DNA of 64,000 bases. Origin: Glaciecola sp. KUL10 (GTDB lineage Bacteria > Pseudomonadota > Gammaproteobacteria > Enterobacterales > Alteromonadaceae). A program made the translations under genes and the position numbers. Below, in pieces: positions 1-6,929 of this stretch (the first letter of the stretch is position 1; each line of letters opens with the position of its first letter). The notes below the pieces were generated by a model. That model ran no database searches, was not told the DNA's origin, and worked only from the letters and a program-made list of their open reading frames with translations. Location of the stretch: contig NZ_BGNG01000005.1 of assembly GCF_003203515.1 (NCBI RefSeq), forward strand, positions 186,001 through 250,000. Direction: 5' to 3'.

Positions 1-131
1 AGAAAAACTGCTGGGACTTGTCACTAAAAAGATAGTAAACTATTGATATGAAATAATTATGTGGTCGAAATGTAATGAGAGAGCGTCGTTGTCACTAGGC
101 GATCGTCATAATAGGTTTTAAGGAGAAGCAC

Positions 132-623
132 TTGTCTGACAAGATCGTAGAGGGAATTAAATCTGGAAAATACGATAGGAAGCAATTAGAAAATCTATAT
201 TCAAATGCTGAAAGGTTGGAAAGGACAGAATTAATTCCGTTTATTAAAGAAGGTTTGAAAGAACTCGATTCCAGATCATATTCAAAGCGGTTTGTTAAGC
301 CTATACGCGATAAAGTCAAAAGTATCGCAGAAGAAATTGCTAATAGCGAGGGCTGGGGAAATTGGCGGAGCAATAAAGTAGGTAACGGTATTAAAGCTGG
401 AGGCGAAATGCTTAATGGGGAGTTATTGGCTGAGTTTTATTTTTCTTACAAGCACGAATCATGGAAACGTTCTTCATATCTTTCTGTTTTTCAAAAAAAT
501 GAAGACAGCACAGTGAGGTATACAGTTCATTCCCACAATAAAGATATGGTGACTGTTGACACTTCTAATGAGGCTATAGAATTGTTCAAAGAGGCGATTA
601 AAACCGAACAAACCAATGCATAG
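132..623 (+). CDS. hypothetical protein, 163 aa
   Basis: I do not recognise this protein. The TTG start at 132 is chosen because a strong Shine-Dalgarno sequence (AAGGAG, about 119-125) sits just upstream and no better ATG follows. The protein is soluble-looking, charged and Lys/Glu-rich, with no signal peptide or membrane segment. The N-terminal half appears helical and the C-terminal half has Tyr/Phe-rich strand-like stretches. The gene stands alone, with about 340 bases of non-coding DNA after it. Isolated position and unfamiliar sequence suit an accessory gene. An antisense open frame at 95-373 is judged a shadow. Confidence 0.6.
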   Translation: MSDKIVEGIKSGKYDRKQLENLYSNAERLERTELIPFIKEGLKELDSRSYSKRFVKPIRDKVKSIAEEIANSEGWGNWRSNKVGNGIKAGGEMLNGELLAEFYFSYKHESWKRSSYLSVFQKNEDSTVRYTVHSHNKDMVTVDTSNEAIELFKEAIKTEQTNA

Positions 624-961
624 GACGCTTTCTCGCTGCGCCTCACTCAGTATAGCCAGCGTTCAATCGCCTTTGATGGGGGCGTTAAGTGAGGGCAAAT
701 TTGGCGAATGCCCAGTGACCGCGATGCACGATCAGACACCTTTTATATTGCAGTTTAGCGTGATTAGTTAAATTGGTTGAATGACTATAATGCGAACTTT
801 TCAGAGCCAGGGATAGAAGACACCCTGCAGTTTACTTTACGCGCCCTTGTATTGTGTTAATAGAATCTGAGGGCAAAGAAAGTTTCCAGTTTGAAGGCCA
901 GAAGAGTATTAACAAAACCAATTACAAAAATTTCAGCGAATTGCACAGGTCGTTTTGATAA
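624..961. other. non-coding gap, no recognised content
   Basis: No convincing gene is seen between the first hypothetical gene and the convergent gene at 962. The stretch has a few short inverted repeats (for example around 660-700, with CCTCAC and GTGAGG) but no terminator with a clear T-run and no recognised RNA. It may be decayed accessory DNA. Confidence 0.4.
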
Positions 962-1402
962 TTACCGGGTCCCCTGCAAATGCTTTAAAAAAGACATTGC
1001 AGATTCTCGTCGCTCCTCCAGTGTGTTAGTGCCCTGCTCTTCATTCATCTTACTTTCTAAGGATTCAAGGTAAAGAAGAAGCGCTTTTGAAGTCTTGCAA
1101 TTGATTTCTACATTGCGCTGGTCAAATTCATCATAAGTTGAGATAAGTAATTCACGTAGGCACTTTGGTAACTGAGCAATTAATCGAATTGGTTTTGCAG
1201 TGCCTAATAATTGTAATTCGTCGTGACAATAATCATAGTGGCGTTCAACATGCAAATAAGGATTTGGCCCTACTTTAAAACGACAGATGATAAAGCAACG
1301 CTTCTTAGCCGACCAGATTCCAATTGGCGCATTACGAGCATCAATCTCGTATGCATAATAAGGCTTCAATTCATCTATGGCGAAATAACGTTCATTTTTC
1401 AT
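962..1402 (-). CDS. hypothetical protein, 146 aa, partner of the 220-aa gene upstream
   Basis: A soluble protein of unknown function, rich in Cys, His and Tyr in its middle third (residues about 35-65, including a HYDYCHDE stretch that could bind metal). The C-terminal third is helical and charged. Its start overlaps the end of the upstream 220-aa gene by 11 bases (1392-1402), indicating translational coupling and a two-gene operon on the minus strand. I recognise no domain. The tight overlap argues that both genes are real and work together. Confidence 0.55.
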   Translation of the reverse strand: MKNERYFAIDELKPYYAYEIDARNAPIGIWSAKKRCFIICRFKVGPNPYLHVERHYDYCHDELQLLGTAKPIRLIAQLPKCLRELLISTYDEFDQRNVEINCKTSKALLLYLESLESKMNEEQGTNTLEERRESAMSFLKHLQGTR

Positions 1403-2054
1403 CAGCGACTATCTTCTCTACGGTGAGTGCATTTCCCGGGCTACGCCCTCTCCCCCTTGAATTAAACGGAAGTGCTAAATCTGACAGCAAGAAGTATTTT
1501 TCTATAGATGAACTGATATTTAGCTCTCCGACATGAGGAAGTAAGACCAACGGATTTACAATGACCCATAGCGAAATTTCTGGTGTTGCACCGCGCGTAT
1601 CTATTTCATCAAGCATATTGCTGATACATCCACTGAGTTGCGTTCGTTTTCTAGCTCTGGTTTTTTCAGTTTTCCCTGTAACTTTCCAGACAATTCGTGA
1701 TAAGTCTCCTCCGTCTCGAAGGCATGTCAAAAGTCGATTCAAGTTGATATCAAGATTGTCACTATGCCAAGAAACCCACCGTTCGTCTTCGTTTACTTGT
1801 TTATTATACTTTTCTAGCCAACGCGTTTGCAGTGTTGTGCTGTATTCGCCTGCGTAAAGAATATGTTCATCGCGGTATTCGTTACCTAAACACACGAGGT
1901 AAGCGGACGTGCCTGCATTTAAAAACTTTTCGTTTTTTATCACTACCTGCGTTGGATTTTGCCAAGTACTAGCTCTTCGTTGATATGTTGATTTCCCAAG
2001 ATGGAATGTTCCTACTTTGACAAACTCAAAGTGATTAAATTGGTTGAATTCCAT
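1392..2054 (-). CDS. hypothetical protein, 220 aa, possible divergent GIY-YIG-like core
   Basis: First gene of a two-gene minus-strand operon, preceded by a good ribosome binding site (AGAGGA, seven bases before the ATG). Residues about 50-85 read Tyr-Leu-Val-Cys-Leu, then Ile-Leu-Tyr-Ala-Gly-Glu-Tyr, then Thr-Arg-Trp. This spacing recalls the GIY-YIG nuclease core (first strand, Y-x-G strand, then an Arg in the following helix). The match is weak and the catalytic Glu is not assigned, so the call is tentative. The C-terminal half has hydrophobic strands ending in an Arg/Gly-rich tail. It could equally be an unrelated alpha/beta protein. Isolation and unfamiliarity suggest an accessory gene. 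Confidence 0.5.
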   Translation of the reverse strand: MEFNQFNHFEFVKVGTFHLGKSTYQRRASTWQNPTQVVIKNEKFLNAGTSAYLVCLGNEYRDEHILYAGEYSTTLQTRWLEKYNKQVNEDERWVSWHSDNLDINLNRLLTCLRDGGDLSRIVWKVTGKTEKTRARKRTQLSGCISNMLDEIDTRGATPEISLWVIVNPLVLLPHVGELNISSSIEKYFLLSDLALPFNSRGRGRSPGNALTVEKIVADEK

Positions 2055-2804
2055 TGTGTAGTCCTCTTTAGTGAATTACTGGGATATACAAAAAACTGAA
2101 AGAAATCTAAGTAACACTTTAGTCGTATTTTGAAAAGAAAATGATTTTTTACTTAATATTGAGTCGAAGATACTAGGATATTTCATCAATGTCATGATGT
2201 TAAATTTGGGGATAGGTCAGAGTCATTCGGTTTCTACACAAGCCAATGGACCCAACCAAACTTATTTAAATTGCCAAAAGTCTATCTTTTGTTCCTATTC
2301 TCAGCGTCTCCTTTGCGAACAATCCTGCAGTTTAAGTTATGCTATTGTTTGCGTCCTCTCATAACTTAATCAATTCGTGCATTGCAAATTCTACTTATAT
2401 TAAAATCCATCTATGCAGTTGGAGGTTTTATAAAAGAAATGTTTGAGAATGCTCACCTCAAAACATCGCGGGTTTTGATACAACTACTGAACGTGCTTTT
2501 TTAGTGCTAGGGACGAAGAGCATAGAAGTTATTTTCGATAGAATTGAGAAGGAACAGGGAAAGGAAGAACTAACTGAAAAATCCCCCAATAAAACACTAC
2601 TTTTTACGGTATAGCAATAACCCAAACCCAGCGATCAAAAATAGGCCCATAGCAGGCGAAGAAAGCTCTCCATCGACTTCCGATTCGGTACCTTGAACAC
2701 CAATAGTGAAGCCAAGCTACCATTTGCATAGTAATCTCGGTCATTTACATTGCCTAGTTGGGCACCAGCAATACCGTTTTGATTCTCAAGTTTTCAACTC
2801 CGAT
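2055..2804. other. 750-base region without an intact gene
   Basis: The region is AT-rich and lacks an intact reading frame with a ribosome binding site. It holds a 56-codon open stretch on the plus strand (2447-2614) that begins right after a stop codon with no usable start, and a decayed C-terminal gene fragment on the minus strand (2597-2793, listed separately). Together they suggest debris from lost accessory genes. Confidence 0.45.
2597..2793 (-). pseudogene. remnant of a secreted/anchored protein with a sorting-signal-like C-terminus
   Basis: On the minus strand, 2716-2597 encodes a tail ending in SSPAMGLFLIAGFGLLLYRKK then a stop. This is a Ser-Pro turn, a hydrophobic helix and a basic end, the layout of PEP-CTERM-type or related sorting tails. 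Immediately upstream in another frame (about 2790-2700) a protein-like stretch rich in Asn, Gly and Tyr reads into it, so at least one frameshift separates the halves. A stop (TGA) lies a few codons further upstream. No start codon or N-terminus survives. The debris lies directly beside the 3' end of soxR. Confidence 0.4.
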
Positions 2805-3236
2805 TCATTTCAAAAGCGTTGCCCCACTGCCTAACTCAGCTAGCTCGTCATCTGGATTACGCAATGCACAGGCATTCATCGACAAGCATCCACAGCCAAT
2901 ACAATTAGATAGCTCGTCTCTTAAGTTAGTCAATTTTAAAATACGACTGTCGAGTTGTGTTTTCCAAAACGTAGACAGGTTTTTCCAATCTTCATTGCTA
3001 GCTGTTTTGTTCATCGGCAATACAGAAATTGCCTCTTTGATGTCTTTTAAAGGCATTCCCAACTGTTGTGCTACTTTGATGATGGCCACTCGGCGAAGCA
3101 TGGAGCGGGCATAAATTCGTTGATTACCGCCACTTCTATAGCTTTGGATCAATCCTTTTTTTTCGTAAAAATGAAGTGTTGATATGGCTACTCCACTGCG
3201 CTTAGCCAAGTCACCAACTTTTAAATGTGTATCCAT
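2805..3236 (-). CDS. soxR: SoxR, redox-sensing MerR-family regulator
   Basis: 143-aa MerR-family transcription factor. The N-terminal winged helix-turn-helix (residues about 5-75) starts with LKVGDLAKRSGVAISTLHFY, followed by a dimerisation helix. The [2Fe-2S] cluster motif CIGCGCLSMNAC gives Cys112, 115, 117 and 123, the diagnostic SoxR arrangement. SoxR senses redox-cycling agents by oxidation of this cluster and untwists promoters with a long spacer. The start at 3236 is preferred over an upstream TTG at 3248 because GGGAG lies seven bases before this ATG. It diverges from the reductase gene at 3336 across a palindromic operator. No soxS-like gene is adjacent. Confidence 0.93.
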   Translation of the reverse strand: MDTHLKVGDLAKRSGVAISTLHFYEKKGLIQSYRSGGNQRIYARSMLRRVAIIKVAQQLGMPLKDIKEAISVLPMNKTASNEDWKNLSTFWKTQLDSRILKLTNLRDELSNCIGCGCLSMNACALRNPDDELAELGSGATLLK

Positions 3237-3255
3237 TATTTCTCCCAAAACCCAA

Positions 3256-3286
3256 TTGACCTCAACTTAAGTTGAGGTTTTAAACT
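3256..3286 (+). promoter_or_regulatory. SoxR operator within a 19-bp-spacer promoter
   Basis: The perfect 18-bp palindrome CCTCAACTTAAGTTGAGG (3260-3277) closely matches the classic soxS-type SoxR box. It lies between a -35-like TTGACC (3256-3261) and a -10-like TAAACT (3281-3286), giving the 19-bp spacer typical of MerR-family activated promoters. Transcription would run rightward into the reductase gene at 3336; soxR starts about 20 bases to the left on the other strand. Confidence 0.88.
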
Positions 3287-3335
3287 ATCACTAGATTAAT
3301 AAACAAAGCAATAGAATCGCTTAATGGAGAACACT

Positions 3336-3914
3336 ATGAGAAATGTATTTACCCTATACTCAAGCGCTAGAAAAAATGGCAATACCTTTGAAATGACGCA
3401 AGCTTTCAGCAATATAGTACCCAGTGAAGTATGTTACTTAGATGATTTAGATGTGCGTGAATATGACTATCAACACACAAATCAACACGACGACTTTGAA
3501 ATGCTCATTGATAAAATGCTTGCCGCAGACATCATCATTTTTGCATCACCGGTTTATTGGTATTCAATGACACCCGCTTTTAAACGATTCTTTGATAGGT
3601 TCACTGATTTAACAGAATTGATTCACCTTAAAGCCAAAGGCAAAGCGCTGCGCAAAAAGTCTTTCTACTTGTTTTTGACCTCGGTCCACGATCAACCGCC
3701 TAAAGCATTTGTAAATGTTGTTAAGGACACATTCAACTACTTTAAATGGCAATACGCTGGATTGGAGCATGTAAAATGTGAATCAGGTTTTGATCACGAT
3801 AAGGCTTGTGAGCAATTAGAATTAATGGCGGTAGGTTTGTTTAGCACTTCGACTGAAGCTTCATTGCAAACGGTTTTAGGTGAGCAGAGTCGGAGCTTGT
3901 CTAAGTTTAAGTAG
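3336..3914 (+). CDS. flavodoxin-fold NAD(P)H-dependent (FMN) oxidoreductase, probable SoxR target
   Basis: 192-aa protein of the flavodoxin-like NADPH-dependent FMN reductase family. The N-terminal strand is followed by the phosphate-binding loop SSARKNGNT. A middle segment (ADIIIFASPVYWYSMTPAFK) is the flavin-contacting loop, and FFDRFTDL follows. Cytosolic, with no signal peptide. The ATG at 3336 is chosen because GGAG lies six bases upstream; another in-frame ATG at 3324 contains this site. Its promoter carries a SoxR box, so induction by redox-cycling compounds is inferred. The substrate is unknown; a quinone or electrophile reductase role would fit. Confidence in the family is high, in the substrate none. 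Confidence 0.85.
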   Translation: MRNVFTLYSSARKNGNTFEMTQAFSNIVPSEVCYLDDLDVREYDYQHTNQHDDFEMLIDKMLAADIIIFASPVYWYSMTPAFKRFFDRFTDLTELIHLKAKGKALRKKSFYLFLTSVHDQPPKAFVNVVKDTFNYFKWQYAGLEHVKCESGFDHDKACEQLELMAVGLFSTSTEASLQTVLGEQSRSLSKFK

Positions 3915-4004
3915 ATAGGAATTGGCAGGTCATTGGCACTGAAGAAATCCTAAGGGGCTAACGCTGCGTAAAAAGCACTATGATTTGATAAAGTTCGATT
4001 TAAC

Positions 4005-4682
4005 GTGTCAAAAAATTCCATCATACAACCCATAATAAACTGGCTAACTCAAAAGAATGCCAGTCCAAACTTGATTGAAAAAGAACAATCGCATCAATCA
4101 ATCTGGCGAGACACTGGGCAAGTTTACTATATGCTTAATACACTAAAGCTGAGCTACGAAACTGAATATGGCCCAGTCACGTTTGAAAACCTAAATCTTG
4201 AAACACTTCCAAAACTGCTAAGTGATCTAGAAGCTTCGACTAGCAAGTCGTTAAAACAAAAAGAAACCGCAGAACAAAAAGATGCTTATGTGATAAGCCT
4301 ATGCGGTGTAACGTGGGAGGAAAACGAAGACGGCACGAGAGTTAAAGCGATCACCGAAGCGGCAATGTTGCGCTCAACGCAAAGTGACTTTAGGCGTTCA
4401 CAAGCTGTATTCAAGCATGAACAGTTTTTGGAGCATAACGATATTTTAAACGCGCCATCGTTGGCAGACAAAAGAGGGGTATTCACCTATTCTAATATCT
4501 CTATCGAGCAATTTGTCCACCAGCTCGAACGGGCGAACTCTACGATCAGTGATAGTCTTAGGCGGCGGATTAATGTGCTGCCTGATAATTTTAAGAAATT
4601 GTTTAGTGAAAATGAAGCGGCTGAGATTGATGCTTTGTTGAACTTGGATGTTGTGGGTGATGATTTGAAAGGTCTTGAGTAA
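4005..4682 (+). CDS. hypothetical protein, 225 aa, GTG start
   Basis: Not recognised. The only conventional in-frame start is a GTG at 4005, since a stop codon lies eight codons upstream and no clear ribosome binding site is visible. The protein is soluble, acidic and mostly helical, with a long polar segment (about 75-95) and a C-terminus rich in Asp, Glu and Leu. It stands alone between the SoxR-linked reductase and a repeat-rich gap. Weak initiation signals leave open that this is the surviving part of a longer gene, or that expression is low. Confidence 0.5.
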   Translation: MSKNSIIQPIINWLTQKNASPNLIEKEQSHQSIWRDTGQVYYMLNTLKLSYETEYGPVTFENLNLETLPKLLSDLEASTSKSLKQKETAEQKDAYVISLCGVTWEENEDGTRVKAITEAAMLRSTQSDFRRSQAVFKHEQFLEHNDILNAPSLADKRGVFTYSNISIEQFVHQLERANSTISDSLRRRINVLPDNFKKLFSENEAAEIDALLNLDVVGDDLKGLE

Positions 4683-4764
4683 GTGTCATTGCTAGCACAT
4701 TTTTCTTCGATTTAACATTGTTGTAGCTTTCGAAATTGGTGACATGGATTGATTAGCATTGCAT

Positions 4765-4898
4765 CAAATGCTTTCGACAGGAGTACAGACCCATTTAATC
4801 AGGGTCGCCTAAACGCACATCCATGTGCAGGCTCGAAGCACTTCATCCTTGAAGTACACGCCTGATTAAATGGGTCTGTACTCCTGTCTTCGCATTTG
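4765..4898. repeat. large palindromic element with internal hairpins (MITE/REP-like), copy 1
   Basis: Two perfect 28-base inverted arms (4776-4803 and 4861-4888) enclose a 57-base centre. Partial matching continues outward (CAAATGC at the left edge, GCATTTG at the right edge). The centre holds two smaller hairpins: GCACAT-CC-ATGTGC (about 4815-4828) and ACTTCA-TCCT-TGAAGT (about 4840-4855). A long stem topped by two small hairpins can fold as a cruciform, as in non-autonomous palindromic repeats of gammaproteobacteria. No protein is encoded. Confidence 0.75.
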
Positions 4899-5123
4899 AA
4901 TATTTAGCCTTTGTTTTTCAATTGGTTAAAAAAGCGCACTGCGATAAGAGGCTTCAATCATTTTTACTAAAACCGGAATAGCACCTTTTACCAATGTGGC
5001 GAGTTTGATTTGTTACCTATATGCTCGGTTCATACCCACATTACCTGTCATTGCTTCGAATGAAGGAATCTCCAAAACCAACAAGCATTGAATCACACTA
5101 TCGAGCAAACATTACTAAAGAAC

Positions 5124-5249
5124 ATTCAGCGCGTCAGATAAGCCCTATGCATTCATAAAAGCTTCCAATACAGGACGTATTGGCAGCAGCGGCCAAGGAT
5201 GGCGAACAGCGGTTTTATGAATGCATAGGGCTTATCTGGCAAAAGCTGA
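5124..5249. repeat. large palindromic element with internal hairpins (MITE/REP-like), copy 2
   Basis: Perfect 26-base inverted arms (5135-5160 and 5213-5238), extended after a short mismatch by TTCAGC/GCTGAA at the outer ends. The centre contains CCAATAC-AGGAC-GTATTGG (5165-5183) and GCCA-AGGA-TGGC (about 5192-5203). The layout matches the element at 4765-4898 although arm sequences differ; the inner hairpin loops share the ATCC/GGAT token. This suggests one structural family with two members 350 bases apart. Confidence 0.7.
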
Positions 5250-5300
5250 ATATGGCTTACAAAGAGCGGTGTTTGATTTTAGGCTTTGCGGTGTTCCAAG

Positions 5301-5326
5301 GAGGTTCCCTTTTTCAAGGGAATGAC
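5301..5326. repeat. small hairpin repeat (TCATTCCC...GGGAACCTC type)
   Basis: Read on the minus strand this is CGTCATTCCC, TTGAAAAA, GGGAACCTC. The same framework, with another loop, occurs at 18978-19005 downstream of malate synthase. A dispersed short palindromic repeat is the likely explanation; a terminator role is possible but there is no gene immediately before it. Confidence 0.45.
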
Positions 5327-5439
5327 GTTTCTTCGAAGGAGCACGACCTGCGAACATTAAAAATACACCAAATCCGCAATTTACCGTACAATATCGCATC
5401 GAAATTATTCAAGACTCAATCGAGTAGTTGGTAGTATTA

Positions 5440-6192
5440 ATGCAACAAGAACAAAATAACGTCGTTGAAGATAAAAAGAACGATAGCGCTGAAGCGGGTG
5501 AAGCTCAGCAGGCGCCTCAGCAACAAGGTTTTTTTGGAAACCTCATATTTAACATAGCGCTGCCAGTGATCATTATGAGCTACGCTAGCTCAGAAGAATA
5601 CTTGGGCCCGATGTGGAGCATAGCGGTAGCATTAGCCTTTCCACTTTGCTTTGGTTTGTATGACCTACAAAAAACCAAAAAGGTAAATGTCTTTTCAGTC
5701 CTTGGGATTGTTAGTGTTCTGCTAACTGGTGGCATTAGTTTGCTTAAACTTCCCGCAGAATATATTGCTATTAAAGAAGCGGCGATTCCGCTTGCCATTG
5801 GACTTGCTGTGCTGGGCACGCAGTTTACCAAAAAACCTCTGGTAAAAGCGCTTGTACTTAATGAACAACTTATCAATTGGCCAAAACTCAATGCAGTACT
5901 TGAAGAAAAAGGCTTACAAGCAACCTTCAATGAAAAAATTAAAATCGGATCTTATATCGTTGCAAGTTCGTTTTTCCTATCATCAGGCTTAAACTACTTT
6001 TTAGCTAAATGGATTTTGGTATCCGAACCTGGCACAACTGCTTATACCGAAGAGTTGGGTAGGATGACAGCGCTTAGCTATCCTGTAATTGTCATTCCTA
6101 GCATGGTCTTATTGGTCACCGCACTCGTATATTTATTTAAACAAATCTCGTCGGTCACGGGTGAATCGGTAGAGAACTTCTTAAATCAATAA
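5440..6192 (+). CDS. VC0807-like integral membrane protein
   Basis: 250-aa inner-membrane protein with a 35-residue polar, Gln/Glu-rich N-terminus followed by about six hydrophobic helices in two halves. An amphipathic linker in the middle contains LNEQLINWPKLN. It resembles the VC0807-type family of uncharacterised membrane proteins; this assignment is from memory of the pattern and is moderate. The ATG at 5440 is preferred over an upstream TTG at 5428. It lies 17 bases before the ABC ATPase gene, so it probably heads the four-gene operon 5440-10561. Its job may be to assist the exporter, but nothing in the sequence proves this. Confidence 0.7.
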   Translation: MQQEQNNVVEDKKNDSAEAGEAQQAPQQQGFFGNLIFNIALPVIIMSYASSEEYLGPMWSIAVALAFPLCFGLYDLQKTKKVNVFSVLGIVSVLLTGGISLLKLPAEYIAIKEAAIPLAIGLAVLGTQFTKKPLVKALVLNEQLINWPKLNAVLEEKGLQATFNEKIKIGSYIVASSFFLSSGLNYFLAKWILVSEPGTTAYTEELGRMTALSYPVIVIPSMVLLVTALVYLFKQISSVTGESVENFLNQ

Positions 6193-6209
6193 ACACAAAA
6201 GGATGCCCA

Positions 6210-6914
6210 ATGCTGGTAATTGAGTCACTGTCTAAAAGCTATATTGATGCCGGTGAAACTCAACAGGTTTTAGACCAAGCTGACTTCAAACTAGAACAAG
6301 GTCATAGCTTGTCTATCGTTGGCGCTTCTGGCTCTGGAAAGTCCACTCTGCTTCACTTAATTGGCGCGCTTGATAAAGCAGGTTCGGGGCGAATTCTCTT
6401 AAAAACTGACGGCAACACGCACTACGATGACATCTCTACGTTTACCGAAAAGCAAGCAGATGCCTACCGAAAACGCCAGCTTGGACTGATTTTTCAAAAA
6501 TTTAATTTAATTGATTGTATTAGCGTTTACGACAATATTGCCCTCCCCGCACGTTTAAACAATTGCCTTGATGAAGAATTTATCGAGGGGCTACTTAAGC
6601 AGTTGGGTATTGAAAAATTAATTCATAAACTGCCAACAGACTTGTCGGGTGGCGAACAGCAGCGTGTTGCGATTGCGCGAGCGCTTTCACACAAACCGAT
6701 GTTAGTGTTAGCCGACGAACCCACTGGTAATTTAGATGCTACGAATAGTGAAAAGGTCAGTCGTTTGTTAGTAAACACTTGCAAACAAAATAACGCGAGC
6801 TTGATTATGGTCACCCATAGCGATGAAGTTGCGTCCTTAACACAACATAAAATGGTCCTTAAAAAAGGCAAACTTGAAGACTGCCCAACACGCGCAATCC
6901 TCAAAGTAGTATAG
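6210..6914 (+). CDS. ABC transporter ATP-binding protein (LolD/MacB/AttE type)
   Basis: 234-aa ATPase subunit. Walker A is GASGSGKST (residues 38-46), the Q-loop lies in [10 protein letters not shown], the signature LSGGEQQR is at about 145, and Walker B plus D-loop is ADEPTGNLD at about 169. The switch His is in VTHSD. This is the subfamily that powers FtsX-fold permeases of the LolD/MacB type, which move lipoproteins or other envelope substrates rather than taking up solutes. The permease gene follows after 15 bases and a CrtC/AttH-like protein comes next, matching the AttEFGH-type arrangement. The substrate is unknown. Confidence 0.93.
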   Translation: MLVIESLSKSYIDAGETQQVLDQADFKLEQGHSLSIVGASGSGKSTLLHLIGALDKAGSGRILLKTDGNTHYDDISTFTEKQADAYRKRQLGLIFQKFNLIDCISVYDNIALPARLNNCLDEEFIEGLLKQLGIEKLIHKLPTDLSGGEQQRVAIARALSHKPMLVLADEPTGNLDATNSEKVSRLLVNTCKQNNASLIMVTHSDEVASLTQHKMVLKKGKLEDCPTRAILKVV

Positions 6915-6929
6915 AGAACGAGCCAGTTA

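Larger units (their letters stand above)
4683..5439. other. 757-base intergenic region with palindromic repeats
   Basis: No convincing gene. The region carries two large cruciform-type palindromic elements (4765-4898 and 5124-5249) and a third, smaller hairpin repeat (5301-5326), listed separately. A short open frame across 5180-5434 is explained by the second element and is not accepted as a gene. Confidence 0.55.

Noticed and set aside
624-720. Possible integron attC site after the first hypothetical gene (GCGTTAAGT and partial inverted repeats)
   Set aside because: GTTAAGT fits the GTTRRRY end, but no matching RYYYAAC partner or regular stem is found upstream, and no integrase or cassette array is present.
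5180-5434. 84-codon open frame between the repeats and the VC0807-like gene
   Set aside because: It runs through one arm of the palindromic element and the hairpin repeat, has no protein-like character and a poor start.
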